From the NCBI RefSeq assembly GCF_943734655.1, contig NC_071355.1:199968939-200032938 (forward strand): DNA of 64,000 nt. The letters are read 5' to 3'. The notes under the pieces were generated by a model that ran no database searches, was not told where the DNA came from, and saw nothing but the letters and a program-made list of their open reading frames with translations. The translations under genes and the position numbers were made by a program. Position 1 is the stretch's first letter. Every line of letters begins with the position of its first letter. This stretch comes from Sabethes cyaneus. Its lineage: Eukaryota; Arthropoda; Insecta; Diptera; Culicidae. Below are positions 1 through 11,800 of this stretch, one piece after another.

Positions 1-1082
1 AGGTAGCAAAAGTCGTCTAATGCAATTTGCCTACGAAACTGTGTATGGATGGCGTTGATGCAAGCGACAAAAAGGTAGCTCTTTAGAAAAAAAAATTAGA
101 ACCGCTTGCAGTTTTGTTTGCAAGCAGAACCGTTTTCTTCCTCCTTACACATCCTTCTTCGAATGTCTAAATCGAGGTTATTAGTGAGAGGAAAAATGGG
201 CACCCGACCGTGTTGCAAAATGTTGCAAAATGTTAATTGCTTTCTTCGCCGGAACTTGCGCCGCATAATAATAATAATATTGAGATGTTTTCTTTTTTCT
301 CATTCTGAAAAGAAATTCTCAACAACAACGATACAAGTGGTATGTTTGACCTCGAAAGAGAAACCCACAGAAGAGGGTAACCGACTCGAAAGGAGTTTTT
401 CAAAGCTGTTTCTTTTTTTTGTGCAGCACCCGTGAGTCACCTTCTGCCGGTTGCCACAAATCGGTTCATTTTTAAAAGCGTCTTTTCCCTATTACTGTTA
501 ATAAACTTTGAAGTGTGCGCAAAAATACGTGACCATTCTAGCCGGATATGAAATGGAATGTAATTTGAATAATCCCACCACGCTAGTCATTATACTCATG
601 GTATAATTATCAACCAAATCTCTATGCATATCATAAACTAGGGTTTTTGCGGTACCCGGAACAATTCGGTTTGCGAAGTTACCAGTTCCGCTTTTACTTA
701 ACAGAAAGGGCTGTGTTAGAAAGCTAACGTAAGTGCACAAAAAGCGAACAAAAGATGTAGTTATACACTAATTATAAACGAGATTTCAAGAAAAAAGAGA
801 TTTGAGTTCTTAACAAAAAAGGATGTTGTACATTGTACATAATAGATTTGCAATCGGTTGGGTCTCAAGGTTGGACACCTGCAGCAAAATCAAATTGAAA
901 TGTTCAAATAAAGTAGTCAACAGATCTATGAAAATTCAAGTGTGATCCTACATCACGTAATTTAGTTGGAAGAGATGTAGTTTGTTTTCCAATAAAAATC
1001 CAATAAAAATCCGAAATTTCGAGTTCACCGAAATTTAACGAAATATTACGGAATTTACCTTAGCTTTTATGGTAAACTACCA
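1..1082. other. No recognisable feature
   Basis: AT-rich sequence with only short open frames and no motif, repeat end or splice pattern that I recognise. It lies just upstream of an RTE-like LINE fragment and may be old intergenic or intronic DNA. Confidence 0.5.
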
Positions 1083-2405
1083 TTAAACTACAGCTGTGTC
1101 CACGGTAGATTTCGTACGGTTTCGTTTGATTTCGTGAACTGAATTGTGAGCGGTGGTCAAGCTGTGGAGCCACCAACACAGGCAGAGATTAAGAAGGCAA
1201 TCAGTGAGCTGAAAATCAGTGAGCCTCTGGGAAGGATGGTGTCCGGAAAAGACTTCTAAAAGTAGCGAGCGAGCGGCTGTACGAAGCAATCCACCGAATC
1301 ATTGTCAGCATTTAAGAGGAAGAACAAATGACGGAAGAGTGGTTGGATGGCCTCAAAGGCCCTTTTTTAGGAGAGGACATCGACTCGAGTGTAAAAATTA
1401 TCAGGGCATTACATTAAACAATTCCGGCTATAAAGTGCTCTCCCGAATCCTGTTCTGTAGACTGAAAACGATAGCGGAGTCCTTCGTCGGCGATTTCCAG
1501 ACTGGTTTTCGTTAAGGTCGCTCCACGATGGTTCAGATTACCCTGTGTCAGTTACTTGACAAGTTCCGGGAGTACACTTTGTAGACTCATCGTCTGTTTG
1601 TGGACTTTAAGGTGGCGTACGATTCAGTCAAGCGAAACGAGCTGTAGCAAATAATGCAAGAACATGGTTTTTCGACAGTGAATGGGTCAAAATCATGCGT
1701 CACAATAGCGGATGAGACCACAGTCGCTTTCGTGATGTTGGATGGATTGAAACAAGGGATGCACTCTAACTTGCTATTCAACATTGCCTTGGAAGGTAGA
1801 ATACGAAAAACAAACGTGGAATGTTACAGGACTAACAGCACGAAATCTCACGTGCTTCTTTGTATTACGTCCATGGATGACGTCCATATGTTCGGAATTA
1901 ACTGTGAGCAGTGGAAGAGTCCTTCAATCCTTTTAAACGGGAAACTGTGAGATTAGCACTTACCATTAATAACGCCCAAACGAAGTGCATGAGTGCTGGC
2001 AGGAAACGTGAGAGCCCCAATAGTGTTGGTGCTGATGGGGAACCTTTTGACATAGTGAAGTAATTCACATACTTTGGTACGCTTGTGATATGTGAAAAAG
2101 ATGTAAGCCGCGAAGTGAAACGACGATTTGCTGTTGTGAATCGGGCTTCCTACGGAATACGTAACCAGCTGAAGTCCCGTAGTATGTTAATCCTCCCGGT
2201 GGCCATTTACGGACATGAATCATGGGTTCTAAAGCAAGCTGAGCGCCGAGTGCTTGGGGTGTTGAGTCAGAAATTCTGCGATCAATAGTTGGTGGAAAAA
2301 TGGAGTGTGGCGCAGACGCATGAACAACGAGCTATTGATACACACTCCAGGACATCCTTTGAATAGTGGCATGAAGCTAGATCCAGCCAGAAGCGAGTAG
2401 GACCC
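1083..2405 (+). pseudogene. RTE-like LINE reverse transcriptase, dead copy
   Basis: This is a decayed reverse transcriptase of a non-LTR retrotransposon, which would copy element RNA into DNA at a nicked target. Reading across frameshifts shows the usual order. There is an N-terminal stretch (PPTQAEIKKAISELK near 1170-1215), then NYQGITLNNSGYKVLSRIL near 1395-1452. Motif A reads FVDFKVAYDSVKRNEL near 1598-1645, followed by GLKQGMHSNLLFNIALEG near 1745-1797. The catalytic FADD box is mutated to SMDD near 1870-1885. After that come SREVKRRFAVVNRASYG and the YGHESWVLKQAERR tail near 2200-2250. Several stops and frameshifts rule out function. The family resembles RTE-clade endonuclease-RT elements; clade assignment is from memory of motifs. 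It abuts a mariner fragment of opposite strand at about 2405. Confidence 0.85.
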
Positions 2406-2905
2406 TCGTGTTACTTCAACAGAGAAAGCAGACGCTTCTGTAGACACTCTGCCCGTTTATAGTCCAAGTAGTCACGAAGGGCGAGCTCGGTTTGCCACAT
2501 GAGCAGATCGTTTGCCAAATCATGTATTTCTCGGCAAACTTTGGGAGTTTCTGCATCCTTACTTCCTCCGGAACACTAAACTTGTGCTGGGCGGTGAAGT
2601 ACAGTAGCCCCGGAAGCTGCCGGAAGTCCGCCTTGACGTAAGTCTCATCATCCATGATGAGAGAGTTGAGAATTTTCTATGTACTTGTACATAGAACGCG
2701 AACGCTATGTACGCGAAATAAATTCGCGGCGTTGCTTTTCGGGTGACGCCATTTTTTCCAATTTTCGAAAAACTGACCGCGATAAAAATACAGTGTAAAC
2801 AATACACTCTTAACTACTTTTTCCCAAATTTTCAAGAGAAAATACCCAATGGGTAATTTTCTACAGTGTTTCTTCCGTGATGCAATTTTATGTGGAACAC
2901 CCTTC
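2406..2905 (-). pseudogene. DD37E mariner transposase fragment
   Basis: The minus strand carries the 5' part of a mosquito ITmD37E-type mariner. Reading inward from 2905 there is a degraded inverted-repeat end (AAGGGTGTTCCACATAAAATT), matching the ends of the better copy at 24.75-25.75 kb. Next comes a start resembling MASPEKQRREF near 2750. The block MDDETYVKADFRQLPG, near 2655-2610, holds the first catalytic Asp. It continues as FSVPEEVRMQKLPKF and KYMIWQTICSCGKPS to about 2480. A large part between the N-terminal DNA-binding region and the DDE block is missing, and the 3' half of the gene is absent. It is a dead fragment fused to the LINE relic to its left. Confidence 0.75.
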
Positions 2906-3237
2906 ACCACGATGGTTCTTTATGTCTCGTGTGTCCTCAGCTATGAAGATAGGAAACATGTACGATTTTTCCCAGTTTACTTTGCTCAAAACGCATTGAA
3001 AACGGCTGCTAAAGACACGATTGAGACAGCTGTACACTGACAAAACACCACTACCGGAATTTCATCCGGCCTAGGAGTAATTTTGCAGTCATCTCGTCGC
3101 TGAGTTGCTATGATACTATGATAGTCTAAAAAAGCTATCCACCTTTTTACGAGCCATAATGGCGGAAAGCATAATCCGGGTTCGTATTATTTTAACAACC
3201 TTTTTGACAGTTGTCTATTACATCGCACGTTTTCTTT

Positions 3238-3600
3238 CCGCGCGTTCACGGTAAAACTAAAGGTATGTACGTAAAGAAAACATGCGACGTATTACTGAAA
3301 TGTCAAAAATGTTGTTCAAATATCACGAACATACCCGCCATCTTAAAAAGCTGCCACGCCCTCGGAAAAAGCTGGATAGGGCAGATCCCAGAAGCTCGCA
3401 GGATGTTGACTTTTTCTCATCGTCAACCATTTTAAACCGAATGTGTCAACGAAACCTCGCAATAAAAAGCCGAAAATTTCACTGAACTTGAAAAACGAGA
3501 CATTTATGCAAAGCACTGTTTAGTCTCCGTCAAGCACTTACTGAAAATTGTTCAGAAAGACGACTCTATTCTGTTGTTACTTGTCAACCATTGAAGTGGA
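3238..3600 (+). pseudogene. Tc1/mariner N-terminal fragment
   Basis: A sequence like the inverted repeat of the DD37E mariners (GTTCACGGTAAAAC near 3245) precedes a short frame from 3282. That frame has HEHTRHLKKLPRPRKKLD and DPRSSQDVDFF, which resemble the linker and second helix-turn-helix of Tc1/mariner transposases. No DDE motif follows, so only a DNA-binding end survives. The match is weaker than for the other mariner pieces; it could be a diverged relative of the element at 2406-2905. Confidence 0.4.
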
Positions 3601-3789
3601 AACTGGTTATAATTACCGCAAACAAATTGATGTAGTTGTCGAATCCGATTTCAGTTAATATGGTAATCTCAAGTTTGTAGTCTGCGTGCGCCAGGTATAA
3701 ATCGTCGATTTTCGTTTGCGTGATTCGTATATTCTGGTAGTAAACTCAGATGCAATTTCCAATTGAGTTTGCCTGTTGCTGTTGTTGTT

Positions 3790-4040
3790 GTTGCTGTTTT
3801 GGAGGACGCGATGCTGGAGTTAACAGATGAAGGAGTAAAAGCAAAGTCTTGGGCCTAAACGCCTTTTTTAAAACTTGACCCTTCTTTATCGATAGACTTC
3901 ACAGCCGGTTGTTAGGGTACAAGACAGTTACGGGACTAGTGCAAAAATCCTACTGACTCTATCTAGCAGCGCTACTTAGCCGGAATTCGAACATACGATG
4001 AATGGTTTGTTAGACCAGCATCGTCTCTGAAAGCTAACTG
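3790..4040 (-). mobile_element. tRNA-derived SINE, Feilai-like, degraded
   Basis: This is one of five copies of the same short retroposon in the window (others near 33.85, 42.6, 50.4 and 62.7 kb). Shared blocks read on the plus strand as GCAAAG..TAGG..GCTACATTCC, a run ending AACTTGACC, then CTGTTAG.GTACA.GACA, and last a head region GACCAGCAT. On the minus strand the head would carry the tRNA-like A box and a B box close to TTCGAATC. RNA polymerase III would have driven transcription. This copy is strongly diverged. Confidence 0.6.
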
Positions 4041-4455
4041 GGCGGGTGGATGAAGGAGTAGTTAAACACTGAAAAACCCGATTTAATCCACCTAGTGGTG
4101 AAAGGAACCTTTGTTATACGGTCTTACTTGCTATTTGAGATAGAAATCGACACGGCTTCGGAACATAATTCATCTATTGGTTATCGTTACGCAGTGCGTT
4201 GGTTTACATAAAATTTTTGAAAATTGAATAAGTTTACAAAATTTGATCAAAATAAGAACACTTTTAAATTTTGATAGATCCTTTTTTCATGAAATTGCTG
4301 AGTAAGGATAAGTAAGTTATTATTAATCTGTTGTTATTAATCTGAATAAGTGCAAATAAAAGTAAGTTGTAAGAGGAAATCTTATTCTTTAACATATACA
4401 TTGTTTAGTAAAGGTCTAGTTTATAGGTTTTTGAACTATGCATAGTTTCCTGTAA
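4041..4455. other. AT-rich stretch, nothing recognised
   Basis: No coding signal or repeat terminus seen between a SINE relic and a MITE. Confidence 0.5.
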
Positions 4456-4463
4456 TGCTATTC

Positions 4464-4790
4464 CACAGAGAACAGACATCCATTCACGAACAAATTTTTT
4501 GGGAATTGTTGGATAAAATTTCAAATTAAAATCACCTAACATGCTAGCGTCACCACCACTATAGTTTCCCAACTAAATGATTCTTTTGATTTGCACACTG
4601 ACAACCTTTGGCTCCTCTGGCGCTAGTTTATATGGACTATAAGCGTTATGCTAGCGCCAGAAGCTAGTTGTTGTGAGTTTAGTGTAGAATTTTATGCGCC
4701 TTCAGCGACATCATCACTATAGTTTCCCAACTAATTTGACATAAGTTTTATCCAAGTGGGGACCTTTTGCTTGGATGTCTGTTCTCTGTG
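4464..4790. mobile_element. MITE with 19-bp TIRs and 7-bp target repeat
   Basis: The termini are perfect inverted repeats, CACAGAGAACAGACATCCA at the left and its complement at the right. Both sides are flanked by GCTATTC, read as a 7-bp target-site duplication. No transposase is encoded, so the copy depended on enzyme from elsewhere. Inside are two direct copies of CACTATAGTTTCCCAACTA (near 4556 and 4721). A hairpin built on CTGGCGCTAG / CTAGCGCCAG lies near 4617-4665. The duplication length does not clearly fit hAT (8 bp) or P (8 bp), so the superfamily is left open. Confidence 0.75.
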
Positions 4791-5783
4791 GCTATTCTAT
4801 TTGAATCACATCAGTAGAGTTTTCTTGTATAATTTTCATCAATTTTTATTAACCTTCGGTTACTCACGCTGTTGTATTTGATACAACACGTGTAGGTTTT
4901 CCAACGCCATATTGTTATAAAGTTACAAAACGTTGTTTAACTAACGTATATTCTTCAACAAACTTATTGTGCGCAAAATGTCATAATTATTCAATGCATT
5001 AATAATTTAAACTGTTGGGAAAATGTATGCAGCAAAACTATCAGCAAATGTAAAATGTTTAAAATGTATCCGTCTGCTGGTAGTCGAGTAATTCGGAGTC
5101 AAAATTGGGGCATTCTTTATAATCAAAGTTCTACAGTTCCTAAAAAAGCAAACATACAGGTATACTATTTTCAGCAAAGTTGTGTATTTTTATTATTTGT
5201 ACAATTTTGTAGTACATATAAAAGTTATACAACAATTACAAAAAGAGCAAAAATAGAAAAACTGATTTAACAAATTCATATACAATAAATAAGATTTTTC
5301 TATCTTCGCTGCAGAGATAGAAGGTTACTGTCTTCAACAAAATTTCTTGTAATAATATGTTCTATAACTTTGCAGAACACATCAATGTGTTATATTGACA
5401 CTGAAGAAAAATAAATTTTTTATTTCACTTTTAGGGGGATTAATCAAAATTTAAATTCTACCAGACGATAGAGCTTTCAATTTCAAGTAACTTTTACAAT
5501 GGTTTAATAAACTTAAAACCAAGTTTTCCCACTCAAAACTCTCTTGCACACGTTTTCTTTGGTTTGGGACTATTGTGTGCGCGAGTAACTGTATTACAAA
5601 AGTTGGCGCGAGTGTTCGAGGGTTAATATCTTTTGACCGGTAAAACCAATTCTTATGAAATTTTGCATATATATTCGTAGTGTGAAAACCTCTCGTTTGA
5701 TATTAAAATAATTGAAATTAGGTAAATTTTCTTCGTTAAAATCATTCTAAATTATTGTTAATTTTGGTGTAGTGTATACGGTT

Positions 5784-6214
5784 GCTCATAACTTTCAAAT
5801 TAAACGTCCAATCAAAAAATCATTCAATAGTGATCTATTAGGATATATTATCTTTCAAATGAGACTAATAGCGCATAAATCGGTTTGGCCATCTCTAAGA
5901 AACAGGCGATAATTATTACCTTGTCAAAACAGGTTTTTTAAGGCTAACTTCTAAACTACTTGTTTGTTTTCAATAAAAAAATCCTGAACAATTTAGCTTT
6001 AATAAGGGCTTTCATTTGATACTAAGATCGTTGAAATCGGTCATGTAGTTCCGGAGAAACCCGTGTCACGTATTTTTCACATTTTTGCTTATAACTTTTA
6101 AACGAAACGTCGTATCACGAAACAACTCAATAGTGATTTACTAGACAATAATACCTTTCAAATAAAAGTAATAGCGAACGATTCGGTTCAGCCATCTCTG
6201 AGAAACAGGCGATA
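5784..6214 (+). repeat. Direct duplication, about 301-bp offset
   Basis: Two related blocks lie head to tail. The first (about 5784-5911) and the second (about 6085-6214) share ATAACTTT..AA, CAATAGTGAT, CTTTCAAAT and GAAACAGGCGATA in the same order. They have diverged enough to be old. Confidence 0.65.
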
Positions 6215-6225
6215 GAAAAAATCAT

Positions 6226-6257
<32 letters not shown>

Positions 6258-6260
6258 GAC
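6226..6260. repeat. TACA/CA microsatellite
   Basis: About four TACA units run directly into about ten CA units. Confidence 0.9.
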
Positions 6261-6352
6261 ATTGCTCAAATCGTCGAACCCTATCGATTGGTATATGTGA
6301 CTTGGCCCTCCGGGCCTCGGATCAATTTCGTGTTTTTCGACCAATTTTTAAA

Positions 6353-6375
6353 CCTTTGTTATAGTATAACAAAGG
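6353..6375. repeat. Perfect 23-bp palindrome at repeat end
   Basis: CCTTTGTTATA and TATAACAAAGG form a hairpin around a central G, just before the end of the composite repeat. It probably marks a transposon terminus. Confidence 0.7.
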
Positions 6376-6829
6376 TAAAAATGAAGGAATGAAATGATGT
6401 TATATAAGCTTAGAGTCGCTAAAAAACGAAAAGCTTAGAGTCAGAAAACACGAAAAAAGAAAGAAGCGAAATATTTCACACAAAGTATAAAATGGCTGAA
6501 AAATGCATCTGAAGATTATAAAGAAGATCAGAGAATGTAAAAAAATATGCTTTGAATTGCCGACAAAGCTTCTAAAGAACACAAAACACAGAAACAGACA
6601 GGCAAAATGAAGTTCCCACCTCATCATTTTTGTATTTATCCTATTTTTTAGTTTAAATTAAAATAAACACACTGTAGTTTTTTTATTTATATTTTTTTCA
6701 AATTTAATTTATGGAATACTGAAAAAGAAAAAAAAATGAGATGATATGCCCCAAACGAGAGGTCTTGATTTACTGATTAACTTTACTGAAAACGGTAACT
6801 TTCTATATAGCCAGGATTCCAAGATATTC

Positions 6830-7260
6830 CGAGATACAATGTGACTAGAATGGATGGCATCGGAGCGGAGCCGTTTAAGATGGGTTCAGTAAACTATCCA
6901 ATTGTCTACACCGGTTGATTGTAAGAATGAGGAATACAGAACAGCTACCGGAGGAGTGGAAGGAGTGAATCCACAAAATTTACACATTTCACTGCGAGGA
7001 TTATCGTGTGTTAACTACTATATTAGTTACTACTATGTTAGTTATTTCCATATCTCCTACAAAGTGCTCTTTCGATGATACTCACCATTTGTGCCGGATT
7101 TGTGAGAAGTTCATCGATAATGCTGATCAACGACGGAGTAAATCTACCGCGGTAGATCCTCCAAAAATACGGTGAATGTAAATTGTAAAGTTCATCGATT
7201 TTAATGCTGCGTATGACACTATCGACCGCGAATAGTTATGGGATGGATGGTACCGTGAAC
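6830..7260 (+). pseudogene. RTE-like RT fragment, 5' part
   Basis: Badly decayed reverse transcriptase of the same group as the copy at 1083-2405. Visible pieces are RMRNTEQLPEEWKEG near 6924-6968 and motif A, FIDFNAAYDTIDRE, near 7189-7232, followed at once by a stop codon. The motif B and FADD region are missing. A foldback element begins 200 bases downstream, and a short RT-like piece follows it, so one LINE copy was probably split. Confidence 0.6.
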
Positions 7261-7461
7261 CCCCGCTAATATGATGAACAGCTAGTTCAGATTACGCGAG
7301 TTTATTTTTCATCTTAATATTTGGTAACTCTATTCATTTTCACATATGCACAAGTCGCGCACCCTATGAACTTGTTGTTTTGATTTAAAGAAAACAAACG
7401 TTTTGAAAACATTTCATATACCTATGTGCGAATTCTGAACGTCCGGATTGTAGAAGAGGAA

Positions 7462-8672
7462 ACCTATTTTCCTTGTTTAACAGTAACACCTCAACGAAGC
7501 AAAATTTGAAAATATTATGTATGGGGCATTTATAGAGTCGGTTGTTATCCATAAGGTTGCTGAACTAAGTATTGCGCACTCCCAATTCACACTGGGTGGT
7601 GCGCAAAGAGCGCACAGTAGTCTAAAAGGGCGAAAAGTGGAACTTTTTTGCTAGTGTCTTTTGCTTTCATTTTCTTTTCATAGTTTCTTCGGCAAAGTTG
7701 TAAATAATATAAAAACAAGCAACTTTGCTAAGAAATAAAATTTCTATGTTAATCGAGTGTTGAGCTATAGGGCATATTCTTTAAAACTTCTTTAAAAATT
7801 GGTTTTTCATACTTAGCTTTTCTTAGTTGCATTTTACAAGAATACAACGTTCTAGGAAATTATCGAAGCACTCAGAATACACGTTTTTGCAGAAGACCGC
7901 GAATCTCTTGGACCTTTACGTGCTGAGTTATCACATATTCAAACTATAAATTTCCATAGCTTCACGAGCCCATGGGGTAAAATGGGGAAGTGGATTAATG
8001 AAATCAGCACTTCATCTTAAAGCTTAAGTCGAGTACTATAAACTTAAATGTTCCGCTTGTCCCCAACCACCCAAGGTCTAAAAGATTCGCGGTCTTCCGC
8101 AAAAACGTGTATTCTGAGTGCTTCGATAATTTCCTAGAACATTGTATTCTTGTAAAATGCAACTAAGAAAAGCTAAGTATGAAAACCCAATTTTCAAAGA
8201 AGTTTTCAGAATATGCCCTAGAGTTCAGCACGCGTTAAAGATAGAAATTATATTTCTTCAGCAAAGTTGCTTTTTTTTACATTATTTACAACTTTGCCGA
8301 AGAATGTATGTCTATATTTCCTAACACAAAAAAGTTATTTTTTATTTTCATTATAATATACAAAGACTAACTTTTCACAGTTTTAGGTTAAGGGGGATAT
8401 TCATACGAACAAAAGTGCTGAAGACCATAAATGATAAAAATAAAAGCAAAAAAAACTAGGAAAAAAGTTCCGCTTTTCGCCCTTTTGGACCACTGTGGAG
8501 CGCTCTTGGTGCACCACCCAGTGTGAACTGGAAGTGCGCCGTATATTCATAGGATAGAGCAATATTTAGTTCAGCAATTTTATGAATAATAATAGACCGT
8601 TTAAATGCCCCAAACACAACATTTTAGAATTTTGCTTGGTTGAGGTGTTACAGTCAAATAAGTAAAACAGGT
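7462..8672. mobile_element. 1.2-kb foldback (long inverted repeat) element
   Basis: Left arm about 7462-7918 and right arm about 8072-8672 are reverse complements over most of their length, around a loop of about 150 bases. Matched pairs include AGTAACACCTCAAC / GTTGAGGTGTTAC at the outside. Further in come GCGCACTCCCA with its partner GTGCGCC, and TCTAGGAAATTATCGAAG / CTTCGATAATTTCCTAGA near the loop. The right arm has extra bases and both arms carry point changes. No transposase is encoded. No clear target duplication was found. Confidence 0.75.
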
Positions 8673-8805
8673 GCAGTGAGTGCAGGACAGCCCTGCTGTG
8701 CAGTATACCAGACCACACTAAAGTGCGAAGAAGAGAATATTGGGTTGAGGATAAATACGCCCAAAGCTGGCCGGTGGAATTGTTGCTGAATGGTGGTGCT
8801 TAAGG
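8673..8805 (+). pseudogene. Possible RT remnant after the foldback
   Basis: The stretch GAATATTGGGTTGAGGATAA near 8735 translates to NIGLRINTPK, which resembles the IGLKIN..KTK block just after FADD in RTE-like enzymes. Together with the piece at 6830-7260 it suggests a single LINE copy with an internal insertion and deletions. Evidence is one short block only. Confidence 0.35.
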
Positions 8806-11800
8806 TATGCGCATAGCTAAACTTAGCCACAGTAAATTGACTTCATCTTTTATATTTGTCGATATATGTCGATATGTCCCTGTAACCAGTACTAACAACC
8901 AACAAAGATTCATTTTTTGTAGATGTTTCAGAACATTACGACGTAGGACTATAGATATTTTTAAGAACTGCCGGTACTTGCTTACCACGAGAATGGAAGC
9001 CTTCTGACAATGACATTTCAATAAAGAAAAATAAGATAAACCCTGAACTAAGCTTTAATGATAATTGCACATTCTTATAGCTATAATTATGAAACATATA
9101 CCTGCTGTTTTTCGACAAAACGTTTTGTATACGTTCAATAAACTATGCTGCAAATTCGTTCACTAGTTTTTGTTCTGCCAGTCGTCCCAATTATAGCCAT
9201 TTCCTAGTAATAGCAACACTAGCAGTTTGACTTCCCAATTAACGCTGTGATCTAGTGACGATCAATCCAATCGCCAATCCAATCAATCTGCAGCCGCGGA
9301 TTCTGCGGTGGGTCATAATACCTCCAGATGCCAATAAAAAATGCATTCATATTCTTGCCGTCACCGACTTATAGTCACATTTTAATCAACGACACCGAGC
9401 TTACCTGAACGAATGAACGATTGCAAGAGTAAATAAATTTAAGTTTCAATTTTGTTGCGTCTATACCATACCGTCCAATTTATGAGCTAGATAAACTCGG
9501 CTGCCAGGTTGATTGGCTGTCTGGTATTGGCACGCGGGAGGGCTCGCTAGCCAGCGGCGACTTCGCTTGGGGTCGATTAAAGGCTGTTACGAGCACCCAC
9601 AGCTGCTGCGCGACTGTAACTGACAGAGCAAATAGTTGTAATAAATTTGATAAGCTATTCGATTTAGCTGTTACCTAAGTCATATTTTAAAAAGTTAACT
9701 TTTACTATCAGGTTTACGAATAACTTAAATTTCAGAGCAAGTTTTCCTTTGGTTTCAAGAAGCTCGTAAGGAGGTTATGGGCATAATTAATCACCTGCCG
9801 TTGCGTCCAGCAGGAAGTTAGAAACAAGAAGAACGCGTTTTTATATGCTAATAAGCTTGCTTTACGATGGTACTTTTTATCACAACACAACCCATGTGAG
9901 TGTGTCCAGAAACAAATAACTAAGCCATGAAGTAAAATGAAAGACAAAAAAAACAAAAATCAACTCAGAAAGACGAACAGCAAACGCGAATACTAACTTG
10001 GTGATCAGCGATTCGCGTTCAGCAAACTCCCACGGTTCCGAATTTCTCTGTACAAGTCTTTGCCTGAGCGTATGTCGTAGGGATGCTCAATTACAACCTT
10101 CGAATTGCATATCGAATTATAGAAAACTGACGTTCTATCCAACTGTAATTTTACTCTTGTATAGGATGCATACGTTATAAATAAATTTTATGCTATTTGT
10201 ATAAATCTATATTGAAATTCAATGTCATCCCAACATTCGCCATGGTGACTGGCAGTGAAGATATATTGAGCACAGAACATTGCCTCCGGCTTGCGTCTGT
10301 CTGCGCAAGTTTGCGCCACATCCCTGTCACGACAGTTGTCAGCTGAAGCCGCCTCCGATAGTGGTGGTAATAGAGGTAGACAACAAATTTTGAAACAAAA
10401 TTTAAACGAGACAACGTTTGTATTTAATGCTGCGCAGTATGACGAAAGCAGCGTGTTGTTTCCCTTTTTTGTTTATCATAAAAAATAAGACTATAAAAAG
10501 TCAGAATTTTTCCTATCTTATGTTGCCGATAGCACAAAAAAACGAACATCGTTCATTATCTACATCCTGCATGCAACATATTTTCTGAACCATAAAACCC
10601 TATGATTGCGTAATTCTTACAGATGCTGTCAAAATCGAGCCAGCAAGCCTGGCTCAAACGGCTTCAAGAAAAATGTATGAGAATGACGTTCGTGCCAGGG
10701 ATGTGGTTTGCGCCAGCCAGACAAACGATTCACACTTGCCAAATTCATAACAAAAAAAAACAGCAAAATAAAATAAAAAAAAACAGAACAGCTAAATTGA
10801 TTATCAAGCAACTTTTTTTATCGGTGTCATCCTTCTCTGCACCATCATCGATGCGATGACAGCGACGGACGGTGGCTGTATTGCACACTTGTGCGGGATG
10901 TGTATGGTTGATTCTGTGAAAAGGTTTTATTCTGAAAATATCAACATTAAAGAAGCTTCAAAGTATCATCATGTTTTCATATTCACTTTACCTTAAGATA
11001 AAAATTACACTATTAACGGTGTACGACGCCATCATGTGTCAACCATAACAAGAAAAATGTCGAGGTAAATTTGATGTTGAACTTTTTATACAAATAGTGA
11101 AAATTTTCCTATGTGCTTTCTATATTTTGATCTATCCACGTGCCAGTCACGATAGGTTGAACGTTCCTTTTTGGCTAGAAATATTCGAGTGCTTGCATAT
11201 AAAACAAAATATCATACGTCTCCATTGCAAAAATGAAAAAAAAAAAGGAAATTTGGTTTGAAATTTTTCGCAAAAGAACAAGTACAAGTTAAAGTACAAG
11301 TACACAAGTTCAAAAATTTTGAACAAATTCGGAGCGTTTTTCCATTTTGATAGTACTTTTTTCATGGAGAGGCCGCTATAAGCCGCTACTAAATCGCTTC
11401 GACGGAAATTAAACACCCTGTACTCCCTATTCCTGTACTCATCTGTACGACACAACAGATAGTGATAGTAAAATTATTGCAATTTACAACCATCCCAGTG
11501 TACATGAATGGTTACGCCCAGGCAAGTGTAATTTTTACGATTCGATCCAGATTCAGTCGGTTCAATGAACAATTTGCAGTCGTTGAACTGTGTTTGATGT
11601 TGCGAATAAAAAACATAACTGAATATACTGAATGAGTAAATGCTTAACCAAACATCGTGTAAAAAGTATAAAATAATGATTACAAATGCTGCAATACTTA
11701 ATATCGCTAAAAACGTTCACAAAAACCCCGTTTTTTGCTAATAAATTATATCTCAAGCAGCTTCCATACAATTAATGTTACCCTTATGCATAACGTTTAC

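Larger units (their letters stand above)
4850..6376. repeat. Composite AT-rich dispersed repeat
   Basis: An AT-rich block begins with CCTTCGGTTACTCACGCTG and ends with a short palindrome and an AAGGTAAAA tail. It contains a segment (5060-5560) present in inverse orientation at 55.13-55.57 kb and a tandem duplication of about 300 bp. A mixed TACA/CA microsatellite is also present. No protein is encoded. This style of 3' end, microsatellite then a GGCCCTCCGGGCC-like palindrome, is common in mosquito repeats from memory, but I cannot name the family. Confidence 0.5.
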
